Below, piece after piece: positions 1 to 6,962 of a stretch of 20,385 bases of DNA. Made by a program: the position numbers and the translations under genes. Source of the stretch: a virus. The notes beneath the pieces were generated by a model. It did no database searches, had not been told where the DNA came from, and saw only the letters and a program-made list of their open reading frames with translations. Where the stretch lies: IMG/VR virus record IMGVR_UViG_3300037551_000005, positions 1 to 20,385 of that record, one strand, 5' to 3'. Each line of letters begins with the position of its first letter. Within the stretch, counting starts at the first letter, position 1.

Positions 1-671
1 AAGAAACAAACGTCAACACGAACCAAGCCAAGGATGACACCGGCGGCGGGGGAACTGGGGGCGCACAGGACCAAGGGAATCAGGGGACTCCAGCGTTTTT
101 AGAGTCTCTACCGGAAGGAATCAGGGGTTTTGAAGGGTTTAAGGATATTCAGGATGTTGGGGCCTTGGCGACTAAGTACGTCGATGTGGTCAAAGGCCTG
201 CCTGTTGTTCCCGATAAGCCGGAAGCCTACGAAATCGCTGTTCCGGATGGATTGCCGAAGGATGAAAACTTCTTAACCGGGTTCAAGAGTGTGGCCCATC
301 AAGCCAAACTGACACAAGAGCAGGTCAAGACTGTGACGGACTGGTGGAACGGGTTGCAACTCGGGGCTGTTCAGCAAGCGGGGAAGGCACAGGAGGAGGC
401 TATTACGGCCCTTCGGGGAGAATGGAAGGGAGACTTCGATAAGAACCTGGAGTCCGCCAAGACCGCCCTGAAGCGTTTTGGTGGCGATGAACTCACGGCC
501 TATTTGGAAGATACCCGTTTGGGGGATAACCCGATCCTGATTAAGGCGTTTAAGAACATCGGCGAGGCCATCTCAGAAGATTCCTTTGTGGGAGGTAAAT
601 CAAAACCCAATGAAGTCAAACGCACGGCGGGAGGCACGCCTGTTTTACGCTTTCCGTCGATGGAAAAATAG
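1..671 (+). CDS. Capsid scaffolding-like protein, C-terminal part (5' truncated)
   Basis: The reading frame (first full codon at base 3) is open from the left edge to the TAG at 669-671, giving 222 visible residues. The true start lies outside the window; the internal TTG at 165 has no ribosome site and is not the start. The visible N-terminal stretch is a Gly/Gln/Asn-rich linker, followed by a charged, helix-prone region containing LTQEQVKTVTDWWNGLQ and a C-terminal FKNIGEAISEDSFVG segment. Low-complexity start, helical acidic body and position directly before the major capsid gene are typical of podovirus scaffolding proteins, which guide procapsid assembly and leave before DNA packaging. 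The family is assigned from character and position, not from a diagnostic motif; a capsid-maturation protein or another pre-capsid gene is possible. Confidence 0.65.
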   Translation, partial: ETNVNTNQAKDDTGGGGTGGAQDQGNQGTPAFLESLPEGIRGFEGFKDIQDVGALATKYVDVVKGLPVVPDKPEAYEIAVPDGLPKDENFLTGFKSVAHQAKLTQEQVKTVTDWWNGLQLGAVQQAGKAQEEAITALRGEWKGDFDKNLESAKTALKRFGGDELTAYLEDTRLGDNPILIKAFKNIGEAISEDSFVGGKSKPNEVKRTAGGTPVLRFPSMEK

Positions 672-683
672 GAGGTTTAAAAA

Positions 684-1652
684 ATGTCTACGTTATACGC
701 GAATACTCAATTGACCCTTCTGGAGTTGGCCAAAAGGACCGACCCCAAGGGGAACATGGCCGTCATTGCCGAAGTGCTTCAGAGGGATAACGAAATCCTT
801 CAAGACGCCCCCTGGATTGAGGCCAATGACACCTTTGGACATAAGATCGTCCAGAGAATGACCCTGCCGTCAGGCTCCTGGAGAAGTCTCAACGCCGGTG
901 TTGCCGCCGAATCTTCTCAGACCAGGGAGTTGACCGAGACCATCGGTATGCTGGAAACCTACTCTGAGGCCGACAAAGACCTGATACTGGCCGCGCCGGA
1001 TCCTCGGGCCTTCCGAAACAGTGAGGCCATCGCCTTCCTCGAAGGTCTTAGCCAGACCCTGGCGACCACCTTCATCTACGGGAATGCCGGTACGGATCCG
1101 GAGCAGTTTACCGGATTAGCCCCTCGCCTGGATGTCCTGTCCCAGACGAACGTCTATGGCGCCGGCGGATCGGGCGGCGATACCACCAGTCTTTTCCTGG
1201 TGCAATGGGGGGAGAATCGGGTTTTCTTCACCTATCCCAAGGGATCTAAAACCCAGGGTATTGCCCATGATGATCTGGGGCAGGTAACCAAGGTCGATTC
1301 CAATGGCAAGATGTGGGAAATCTATCGGGACCACTTCCAGGTTAAATGCGGGCTGGTGGTTAAGGATGAACGCTGTATCGCCCGGATTGCCAACTGTGAA
1401 ACGAGCGGCACCACCAATATCTTCGACGAAGATCTGGTCATTGAGGCCTTAAACCGTATGCCGATGAGGGGCCGGGGCGCTATTGCCTACGCCAATGCTA
1501 CCCTGCTGACCTACATCGACAAAATCGCCAAGGATAAGGGCAATGTTTTTTATCCTGTAAAAGACGCCTTCGGGACCGAGACCATGTCAATCCGGGGAAT
1601 CCCTCTCCATAAGGTTGATGCGATCCTGGATACCGAAACGGTAGTCTCTTAG
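684..1652 (+). CDS. Major capsid protein (epsilon15 gp7 / BPP-1-like, HK97 fold expected)
   Basis: Protein of 322 residues with a strong AGGAGG ribosome site 8 bases before ATG. The N-terminus (TLLELAKRTDPKGNMAVIAE, then LQDAPWIEANDTFGHKI) and the middle (ETIGMLETYSEADKDLI, then EGLSQTLATTFIYGNAG) match the major capsid family of epsilon15 gp7 and related podoviruses, which are of similar length (about 330 residues). The family adopts the HK97 fold and forms the icosahedral shell. The C-terminus (VFYPVKDAFGTETMSIRGIP) also fits the usual end of this family. It lies 12 bases after the scaffold gene and 11 before the cement gene, in one transcript that ends at the terminator at 2123-2154. I see no sign of proteolytic maturation or frameshift. 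Confidence 0.9.
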   Translation: MSTLYANTQLTLLELAKRTDPKGNMAVIAEVLQRDNEILQDAPWIEANDTFGHKIVQRMTLPSGSWRSLNAGVAAESSQTRELTETIGMLETYSEADKDLILAAPDPRAFRNSEAIAFLEGLSQTLATTFIYGNAGTDPEQFTGLAPRLDVLSQTNVYGAGGSGGDTTSLFLVQWGENRVFFTYPKGSKTQGIAHDDLGQVTKVDSNGKMWEIYRDHFQVKCGLVVKDERCIARIANCETSGTTNIFDEDLVIEALNRMPMRGRGAIAYANATLLTYIDKIAKDKGNVFYPVKDAFGTETMSIRGIPLHKVDAILDTETVVS

Positions 1653-1663
1653 GAGGTGTTGAT

Positions 1664-2104
1664 ATGTCTATTCGAGACGCTAAATTGATTTTTGCTGAGG
1701 ATATGGCCCTGGGAAGCGTTGGGGCCAATGTTTCCACCAACATTATCGACCTGGGAATCGGGAAGGATGCCTTTGATGCCGCCGTGAATTCCAACCCGGG
1801 CCAGGGCGGTCAAAATTTCCTTAATATAGTCATGACCGCCTCCGCAGCCGCAACCGGGGGAGCGGCCGAGGCCCAATGGGATCTCTTCGAATGCGATACG
1901 TTGGGAGGGTCCTATACCAAGACCCCTATCGGGACCAAGGCCATTTCCAAGGCAACCCTGGTAAAAGGGTATGTGGTCGTTTCCCAGAGCTTGCCGGCCA
2001 CACTCCAGGAGTTTTTGGAATTGAAGTGCACCGTTACGACCAACAATTTTACCTCCGGGACGTACAGCGCCTGGATTGGAAACAATCCCATCCAGGATAA
2101 ATAG
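1664..2104 (+). CDS. Capsid cement/decoration protein (Bbp16-like)
   Basis: Protein of 146 residues with AGGAGG upstream of the ATG. The N-terminal pattern (RDAKLIFAEDMAL, then STNIIDLGIGKDAFD) followed by a beta-rich body is characteristic of the small protein encoded right after the major capsid gene in BPP-1-like podoviruses, named Bbp16 family capsid cement protein. Such proteins bind the outside of the mature shell at its axes and stabilise it against internal DNA pressure. The mid region (AEAQWDLFECDTLGGSY) and the strands near QEFLELKCTVTTNNF agree with a jelly-roll type fold, which is inferred. It is co-transcribed with the capsid gene and is the last gene before the terminator, so both high-copy head proteins would be made from the same abundant message. 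Confidence 0.8.
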   Translation: MSIRDAKLIFAEDMALGSVGANVSTNIIDLGIGKDAFDAAVNSNPGQGGQNFLNIVMTASAAATGGAAEAQWDLFECDTLGGSYTKTPIGTKAISKATLVKGYVVVSQSLPATLQEFLELKCTVTTNNFTSGTYSAWIGNNPIQDK

Positions 2105-2122
2105 CGGTTAATCCTAAACCAT

Positions 2123-2154
2123 CAGGGAGGGACGTAAAATTCCCTCCCTGTTTT
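2123..2154 (+). terminator. Intrinsic terminator after the capsid/cement genes
   Basis: A perfect 10-bp inverted repeat (CAGGGAGGGA at 2123-2132, TCCCTCCCTG at 2141-2150) encloses an 8-base loop and is followed at once by TTTT. It sits 19 bases after the cement stop codon and ends 12 bases before the next ATG. Only about 60 bases separate the flanking genes and I see no promoter after the hairpin, so downstream genes probably depend on partial read-through, as at the T7 terminator after gene 10. Confidence 0.85.
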
Positions 2155-2165
2155 GAGGTGAAACG

Positions 2166-2648
2166 ATGATTAAGAGACTCTTCCTGGCCATAATCGTTTT
2201 ACTGGCCTTGTCTTCGGGGTCCTGGGCCGCTGCCGTGGGGACCATCTCTCAGACTATCGATACCAATTTTATCGAATTAAGTCGGGTTTCCAAGGTGGTG
2301 ACCTTTACCTGTGTTGCCAGTGCCGATAATGGATCATACCCGGCCACGGCTACGTCTACTGAGATTACCGGAGCCCTTCGCGGTTATTATCTTTATAAAC
2401 TCATCATCAAACCCGGAACGACCAATCCAACGGCCTCCTGGGGTTTTACCCTGGTAGACGGCGACGGCCTGGACATACTGGGTGGTGCGGGAGCCTCTAT
2501 GTCGGCCTCCGCGGTGGCCATGATCGCTCCAAAACTTAATTCGACAACGTATTTCGCCCAGCCGATTATCGATACATTGACCCTGAACATCACCGCCAAC
2601 TCGGTCCATTCGGCAGGGATAACCATTAAGGCCATTTTTGTTAAATAA
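2166..2648 (+). CDS. Secretory-signal-bearing beta-rich phage protein, probably virion associated
   Basis: Protein of 160 residues; GAGGTG ribosome site. Residues 1-21 form a textbook Sec signal peptide: basic start (MIKR), a hydrophobic core (LFLAIIVLLAL) and an SWA cleavage site before residue 22. The mature part is beta-rich: GYYLYKLIIKPGTTNPTASW, then LVDGDGLDILGGAGASMSAS, then a last strand pair ending in ITIKAIFVK. That mature pattern (a PGxxxPT loop, then DGxDxLGGAGA) resembles a small protein common next to capsid genes in many tailed phages, normally seen without a signal peptide. It may be a head decoration or an auxiliary surface protein. No catalytic motif is seen. It opens the downstream block just after the terminator. 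Confidence 0.7.
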   Translation: MIKRLFLAIIVLLALSSGSWAAAVGTISQTIDTNFIELSRVSKVVTFTCVASADNGSYPATATSTEITGALRGYYLYKLIIKPGTTNPTASWGFTLVDGDGLDILGGAGASMSASAVAMIAPKLNSTTYFAQPIIDTLTLNITANSVHSAGITIKAIFVK

Positions 2649-2661
2649 AGGAGGTACGAAG

Positions 2662-3108
2662 ATGAAAAAGTTTAAAGCAATCAGGGACTCCTACGGCGAA
2701 AAATATTACCATAAGGGGGATATTCACGAATTCCCCGAAGCGCCAAGCCGACATTTTGAAGAAGTTAAAGAAGGTAAAGACCAACTTGAGGACGTTGCTG
2801 CACCGGAGGCCGAACAAGAGCTGAAAGGATTCGAAGACTTTTCGAAAAAAGAAGATCCCGAAGAAACGACCGTTAAGGAACTGAAAGAAACGGAGTTTGA
2901 AGAATCCACAAGTCTGCATTGGGGAGAAGTGGTCGATCCCATTATTGAGGCACCGGAGTCCGAACAGATGACCACTAAGGAACTGCGGGAGGCCATATTG
3001 GCTGTTAATCCGGGGGAAAACTTAAAGGGACTTAAAAAAGACGAGCTGATTGATATTCTGAATTCTCTCCAAGGTACAGGAGGCAAAGAGGAAGGAGCCG
3101 ATGAATAA
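2662..3108 (+). CDS. Acidic phage protein with C-terminal SAP/HeH-like helix-extension-helix motif
   Basis: Start chosen at ATG 2662, 6 bases after GGAGG; an in-frame TTG at 2638 lies inside the previous gene and has no ribosome site. Protein of 148 residues. Residues 1-35 (MKKFKAIRDSYGEKYYHKGD, then EAPSRHF) resemble the short barrel-like start found in small phage proteins that sit between capsid and adaptor genes. The middle is a highly acidic, probably disordered linker with a repeated APExEQ/KEL pattern. The last about 35 residues (MTTKELREAILAV, then LKGLKKDELIDILNSL) match the SAP/HeH/Rho-N helix-extension-helix style, often nucleic-acid or protein binding. Role unknown; a DNA-contacting head-completion or minor head protein is plausible. 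It overlaps the next gene by 8 bases. Confidence 0.7.
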   Translation: MKKFKAIRDSYGEKYYHKGDIHEFPEAPSRHFEEVKEGKDQLEDVAAPEAEQELKGFEDFSKKEDPEETTVKELKETEFEESTSLHWGEVVDPIIEAPESEQMTTKELREAILAVNPGENLKGLKKDELIDILNSLQGTGGKEEGADE

Positions 3109-3685
3109 GTCCTCCATCTGCAATGCGGCCTTGATTGCCCTTGGCGCTGATAAAATCATGAATATCGGGGAGGACACCGAACAGGCGCGGGTCTGCAATT
3201 CGGTCTTTGACGATGTTCTTGACGAAGTTCTTGTGGCTCATCCGTGGAATTGTTCGTTAGCTAAACGATCCCTGGCTCAATCCTCCGTGGCTCCGGTATT
3301 TGGCTATTCGTACTCCTACGCTCTGCCCACTAATCCCTATTGTCTCCGGGTGATTCGCCTTAATGAAGCCGATTTTCTCCCTGGTTCCAGTGTGGCCTAT
3401 GGCTGGAAGATCGCCGGGAGATTTCTGGAAACCGATTCGGAAACGGCCAATATCGAATTCATCAAACGAATAACCGACCTTGGAGAATTGACGCCTGCCC
3501 TGGGCGGAGTGGTCGCCGCCAGACTGGCTGCTGAGATTGCCTACCGGATCACCGCCAATGCCACGATCAGGGAAACCATGTGGAAGGTCTATTCCGGTAA
3601 GCTTACCGAGGCGATCCAAAAAGATGCGGTGGAAGGGAAGGAAGAACCAACCCCGGAAGATCCCTGGTTAACGGCGAGGGCTTAG
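3101..3685 (+). CDS. Head-to-tail adaptor / tail tubular protein A-like (T7 gp11 class)
   Basis: Protein of 194 residues; ribosome site GAGGAAGGAG. The N-terminus (SICNAALIALGADKIMNIGE, then RVCNSVFDDVLDEVLVAHPWNCSLAKRS) is the hallmark of podovirus adaptor proteins: a small helix, the CNAALxxLGA segment and a Y/F-D-x-V-L-D-E-x-L helix ending in HPWNCSLAKR. The middle has the YALPTNPYCLRVIRL element, and the end has AARLAAEIAYRITANATIRE. Twelve copies are expected to sit below the portal and connect it to the nozzle. The gene starts inside the end of the previous one and stands one base before the nozzle gene, the same adaptor-nozzle order as T7 genes 11 and 12. Confidence 0.85.
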   Translation: MNKSSICNAALIALGADKIMNIGEDTEQARVCNSVFDDVLDEVLVAHPWNCSLAKRSLAQSSVAPVFGYSYSYALPTNPYCLRVIRLNEADFLPGSSVAYGWKIAGRFLETDSETANIEFIKRITDLGELTPALGGVVAARLAAEIAYRITANATIRETMWKVYSGKLTEAIQKDAVEGKEEPTPEDPWLTARA

Positions 3686-3686
3686 A

Positions 3687-5780
3687 ATGGCTAGAGCTTC
3701 GGTCCTGCTTTCCAACTTTACCAGCGGGGAACTCAGTCCAAGACTGGAAGGCCGTATAGATTTAGCCAAATATTTCAACGGCTGCAAGACCCTCGAAAAC
3801 TTTATTGTCCATCCTCATGGCGGGGCAACCAGACGGCCTGGGCTTCGCTTCATCTCTGAGATCAAAGATTCCTCAAAGCAGGCTCGTCTGATTCCCTTTA
3901 TCTGGAATGAAGATCAAGCTTACATCATCGAACTGGGTGATACCTATGCCCGATTTTTCTACGATCAAGGGGTATTGCTGGGTAAAGTCGGCTCAGACCT
4001 GGGAACCAATGGAGGGTTTGGGGCGGATACAAACTGGACCAAGGGGACCGGATGGACCATTGGGACGGGCGTGGCCTCTTCCAGTGGTGTACAGACATCA
4101 GACTCTGACCTTTACCAATCAATCGCCTTTACTTCCGGATTGAATTATATCGTCACCTTTACCGTTACCGCCAGATCAGCCGGAAAGATTCAGGCCGTAG
4201 TGGGCGGGACTGCAGGAACAGAAAGAAGCTCGACCGGAACATTCGAAGAATCCGTTGAGGCCGGCGCCGATGGCAAATTAGCTTTCCGGGCCGATGCCGA
4301 CTTTGTCGGGTCCATTGATAATGTCACGGTCTACCTTGAGGGCACCTATGAGATCGTTTCCCCTTATTCTGAGACTCAGGTTTTGTTCATCCGATATGCC
4401 CAGAGCGCCGACGTTCTCCATGTGGCCCACCAGGCCATAGCCCCGCAAAAGTTGACCCGTACCAGCCATACCTTATGGGCCTTCGCGACTCTCTCGTTCA
4501 CCGCTAAACCGTCGGTCTGGACCGGGACCAATTATCCCGGAGTAGTGGGATTCTTCGAACAGCGTCTCTGGTGGGGTGGTACACCTGCCGAACCTCAGAC
4601 CCTATGGGGATCCGCGAGCGGGTCTTATTATGACTTGACTACCGGGACCGATGATGATGATGCCCTGATCTATACCATAGCTTCCAACCGGGTGGATATG
4701 ATCAGGTGGATTGAACCCTACCGGCGGCTCCTGGTGGGTACTTTGGGGAGTGAATGGAGCGCAGGGGCCTCTTCCAGTCTGGATCCCATTACCCCTACAA
4801 ACGTGCGCTTTGAACAGGAAAACACCTTTGGGAGCGCTAATATTCAGGGAAGATTGATTAATAACAACCTTCTTTTTGTCGGCAAACACGGCTACCCCTT
4901 GCGCCAGCTTTCTTATGATTACACCACGGACGGATTCAAGGGCCTGGACCTGGGCCTTTTAAGCGGCCATATCTTTGGTGATGGAGTCTCGGGGTTCGAT
5001 TTCCAGCAAGATCCCGATTCTCTTTTATGGCTGGTGAGGACCGATGGAGTCCTTTTGGGCTGTACCTATTACCCGGACCAAGAAGTGGTTTCCTGGCACA
5101 GGCATATCATAGGAGGAACAGAGGCAGAGGTTGAATCGGCGGCAATCATCCCCGGTAAATACGGTCATGATGAACTTTGGGTGATTGTCAAAAGGACCAT
5201 AAACGGGTCAACAAAACGATATGTGGAAATGATGGAAGGGGACTTTGGGGATGATATAGCCGATGCCTTCTTTGTGGATTCAGGATTGACCTACGATGGA
5301 TCTCCTGCCGATACCTTAAGCGGCCTGGATCACCTGGAGGGTGAAACCGTTCAAGTCCTGGCCGATGGGGCGGTGCATCCTGATTGTGTGGTCGATTCCG
5401 GGACCATTGATCTTCAGTGGGAAGCCTCAAAGATTCATGTGGGTCTGGGCTATACCTCTAAACTGCAGACCATGAGGCTTGAGGCCGGGTCCCAGGACGG
5501 AACGGCACAGGGCAAGGTAAAGAGGGTTCATAGCGCCGCGGTGCGCTTCTATAACACCGTAGGCGGAAAAATGGGGATTGACGAAGCGACCCTGGACCGG
5601 ATCCCTTTCCGATCCACCGGGGATAATATGAACGAAGCGGTCCCGATGTTCAACGGGGATAAGATCATAAAACTTCCTGGAGGCTATAACCGGGACGGAA
5701 GACTCTGGATTGAACAGGATCAACCCTTACCGATGACCGTTTTGGCAATCATGCCGCAACTGGTGACTAACGACCAATGA
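3687..5780 (+). CDS. Tail nozzle / tail tubular protein B-like (T7 gp12 class) with inserted carbohydrate-binding-like domain
   Basis: Protein of 697 residues. Residues 1-60 (SNFTSGELSPRLEGRIDLAK, then GCKTLENFIVHPHGGATRRPG) are the strongly conserved start of podovirus nozzle proteins; the core continues with RFFYDQG at about 89-95 and resumes at YEIVSPYSE (221 onward), RYAQSADVLHVAHQ and KLTRTSHTLW. Between them, residues about 99-219 form an extra beta-rich block with NGGFGADTNWTKGTGWTIGT and SDLYQSIAFTSGLNYIVTFT, resembling phage CBM-like jelly-roll domains. In related proteins the core usually passes straight through this point. The nozzle is a hexameric tube that closes the tail and opens for ejection. 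The stop overlaps the next ATG (ATGA), so translation is probably coupled. Confidence 0.85.
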   Translation: MARASVLLSNFTSGELSPRLEGRIDLAKYFNGCKTLENFIVHPHGGATRRPGLRFISEIKDSSKQARLIPFIWNEDQAYIIELGDTYARFFYDQGVLLGKVGSDLGTNGGFGADTNWTKGTGWTIGTGVASSSGVQTSDSDLYQSIAFTSGLNYIVTFTVTARSAGKIQAVVGGTAGTERSSTGTFEESVEAGADGKLAFRADADFVGSIDNVTVYLEGTYEIVSPYSETQVLFIRYAQSADVLHVAHQAIAPQKLTRTSHTLWAFATLSFTAKPSVWTGTNYPGVVGFFEQRLWWGGTPAEPQTLWGSASGSYYDLTTGTDDDDALIYTIASNRVDMIRWIEPYRRLLVGTLGSEWSAGASSSLDPITPTNVRFEQENTFGSANIQGRLINNNLLFVGKHGYPLRQLSYDYTTDGFKGLDLGLLSGHIFGDGVSGFDFQQDPDSLLWLVRTDGVLLGCTYYPDQEVVSWHRHIIGGTEAEVESAAIIPGKYGHDELWVIVKRTINGSTKRYVEMMEGDFGDDIADAFFVDSGLTYDGSPADTLSGLDHLEGETVQVLADGAVHPDCVVDSGTIDLQWEASKIHVGLGYTSKLQTMRLEAGSQDGTAQGKVKRVHSAAVRFYNTVGGKMGIDEATLDRIPFRSTGDNMNEAVPMFNGDKIIKLPGGYNRDGRLWIEQDQPLPMTVLAIMPQLVTNDQ

Positions 5781-6217
5781 TCAATATCGAAGCTTTCAAA
5801 CCGGAACACGCCGAACAGATCCAGTTGAGGGAGATTGATTTGAAGTCTATCCTTCCCATTGATCCGGTCAAGATGATTCAGAACATGGCCCGGACCGGGC
5901 CGTTCTACACTGGGTTTGTCGATGATGAAATATTATTTATTTGCGGGTTGATGATCTTCTGGCGTGGATTCGCGGAAGCCTGGACCGGGACCACGGATCT
6001 GGTTGAAAAATATCCGATCCTTTTTACCAAGGCCATAAAGAGACTGCTTTCCTTTGAGATTGAAAACCGGAAACTTAACCGAGTTCAACTTAATGTCGTC
6101 GAAAATCATCTTCGGTCTTTGCTTTGGGTGAAACTTCTTGGATTCACTTTGGAGTCTAAAATGGAACGATATGGGCCAAACGGGGAAACGTATTACCGAT
6201 TTGTGAGGTTTGACTGA
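5777..6217 (+). CDS. T7 gp13-like protein with GNAT fold
   Basis: Protein of 146 residues, start within the nozzle stop codon (ATGA). The sequence order INIEAFKPEHAEQIQLRE, YTGFVDDEILFICGLMIFWRGFAEAWTG (read as two parts), KRLLSFEIENRKLNRVQLNV and LGFTLESKMERYGPNGETYY matches small phage Gp13-family proteins that have a GNAT acetyltransferase fold. The acyl-CoA loop R/QxxGxG of active GNAT enzymes is not visible, so it may use the fold structurally. In T7, gp13 (internal virion protein A) is needed for proper assembly of the inner core. The location between the nozzle gene and the internal virion genes is the same as in T7-like phages. Confidence 0.75.
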   Translation: MINIEAFKPEHAEQIQLREIDLKSILPIDPVKMIQNMARTGPFYTGFVDDEILFICGLMIFWRGFAEAWTGTTDLVEKYPILFTKAIKRLLSFEIENRKLNRVQLNVVENHLRSLLWVKLLGFTLESKMERYGPNGETYYRFVRFD

Positions 6218-6957
6218 TGGGCGCGGCGGCGATAGTTGGGTTGGTCGGGCTCATGGGCCAATACTCCGCCCAACAGCAACAAAAGGAAGCCTATCAGGAT
6301 CAAGCCGACTATGAACGTTTGATCGGGGGTATTCAGAAAGACCTTTATTATTCCAATGCCCGCTCCGATGAAATCCAGGCGGGCCTGGCTGCCGGCCAGG
6401 CTAAAATTCTTTCCAAGACCGCGGATATCAATGCCCTGGGTGCCGAGACCGAGGCCCTTTCCATTAAGTCCAATACCCTGGATCTGGTAACCAAGGTCAA
6501 GAAGGCCGGATCCCAGATCATGGGTTCTCAGGTTTCCCGGTACCTGAAGGCCGGGGTGGAGATGGAAGGTACGCCGATGGTGGTGATGAAGGACACGGCC
6601 AATAGCGTTGAAACGGATGTGGCTAATATTATCGCTTCCGGGAAGTATCAGGAACACCAAGCCCTGGGGAAGGCCTTCGCCTATACCCTGGAGGGCAAGA
6701 TGGCGGGTTTTGAGGGAGCACAGGAACAGAATAACCTGATGTCTCAAGCTACCCTGGCCAGGATCTACGGGTTAAATGCCAGTATCGGGAGCGCCTTTCG
6801 GGTTGCCGGGTATGGATACCAGGCTAATGCCATACAAGCAGCTTCTTATGGAACCCTCTTGACCGGGGCCGCGAACATCTATAGCCGATATTATACACCA
6901 GGATCAAAAGCTGTGGGATTAGATGAAAGTGTCCGCAATTTTGAGTTTGGGGATTAA
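6217..6957 (+). CDS. Internal virion (ejection) protein, T7 gp14-position
   Basis: Protein of 246 residues; its ATG overlaps the previous stop codon by one base (TGATG). The N-terminus is a short hydrophobic, Ala/Gly-rich stretch (MGAAAIVGLVGLMG) followed by a Gln-rich helix (YSAQQQQKEAYQDQADY), then long helices rich in Ala, Gln and Lys. A conserved-looking block KKAGSQIMGSQVSRYLKAGV, then EGTPMVVMKDTA is typical of the smallest podovirus ejection protein, where one helix before a membrane-prone start passes into the outer membrane. It ends in a Gly/Tyr-rich tail. The role (forming the outer part of the ejection channel) is inferred from size, composition and order. Confidence 0.7.
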   Translation: MGAAAIVGLVGLMGQYSAQQQQKEAYQDQADYERLIGGIQKDLYYSNARSDEIQAGLAAGQAKILSKTADINALGAETEALSIKSNTLDLVTKVKKAGSQIMGSQVSRYLKAGVEMEGTPMVVMKDTANSVETDVANIIASGKYQEHQALGKAFAYTLEGKMAGFEGAQEQNNLMSQATLARIYGLNASIGSAFRVAGYGYQANAIQAASYGTLLTGAANIYSRYYTPGSKAVGLDESVRNFEFGD

Positions 6958-6962
6958 CCAGA

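Noticed and set aside
165-671. Complete 168-residue gene starting at TTG 165
   Set aside because: The frame is open to the left edge, the upstream residues form a sensible linker, and no ribosome site precedes the TTG.
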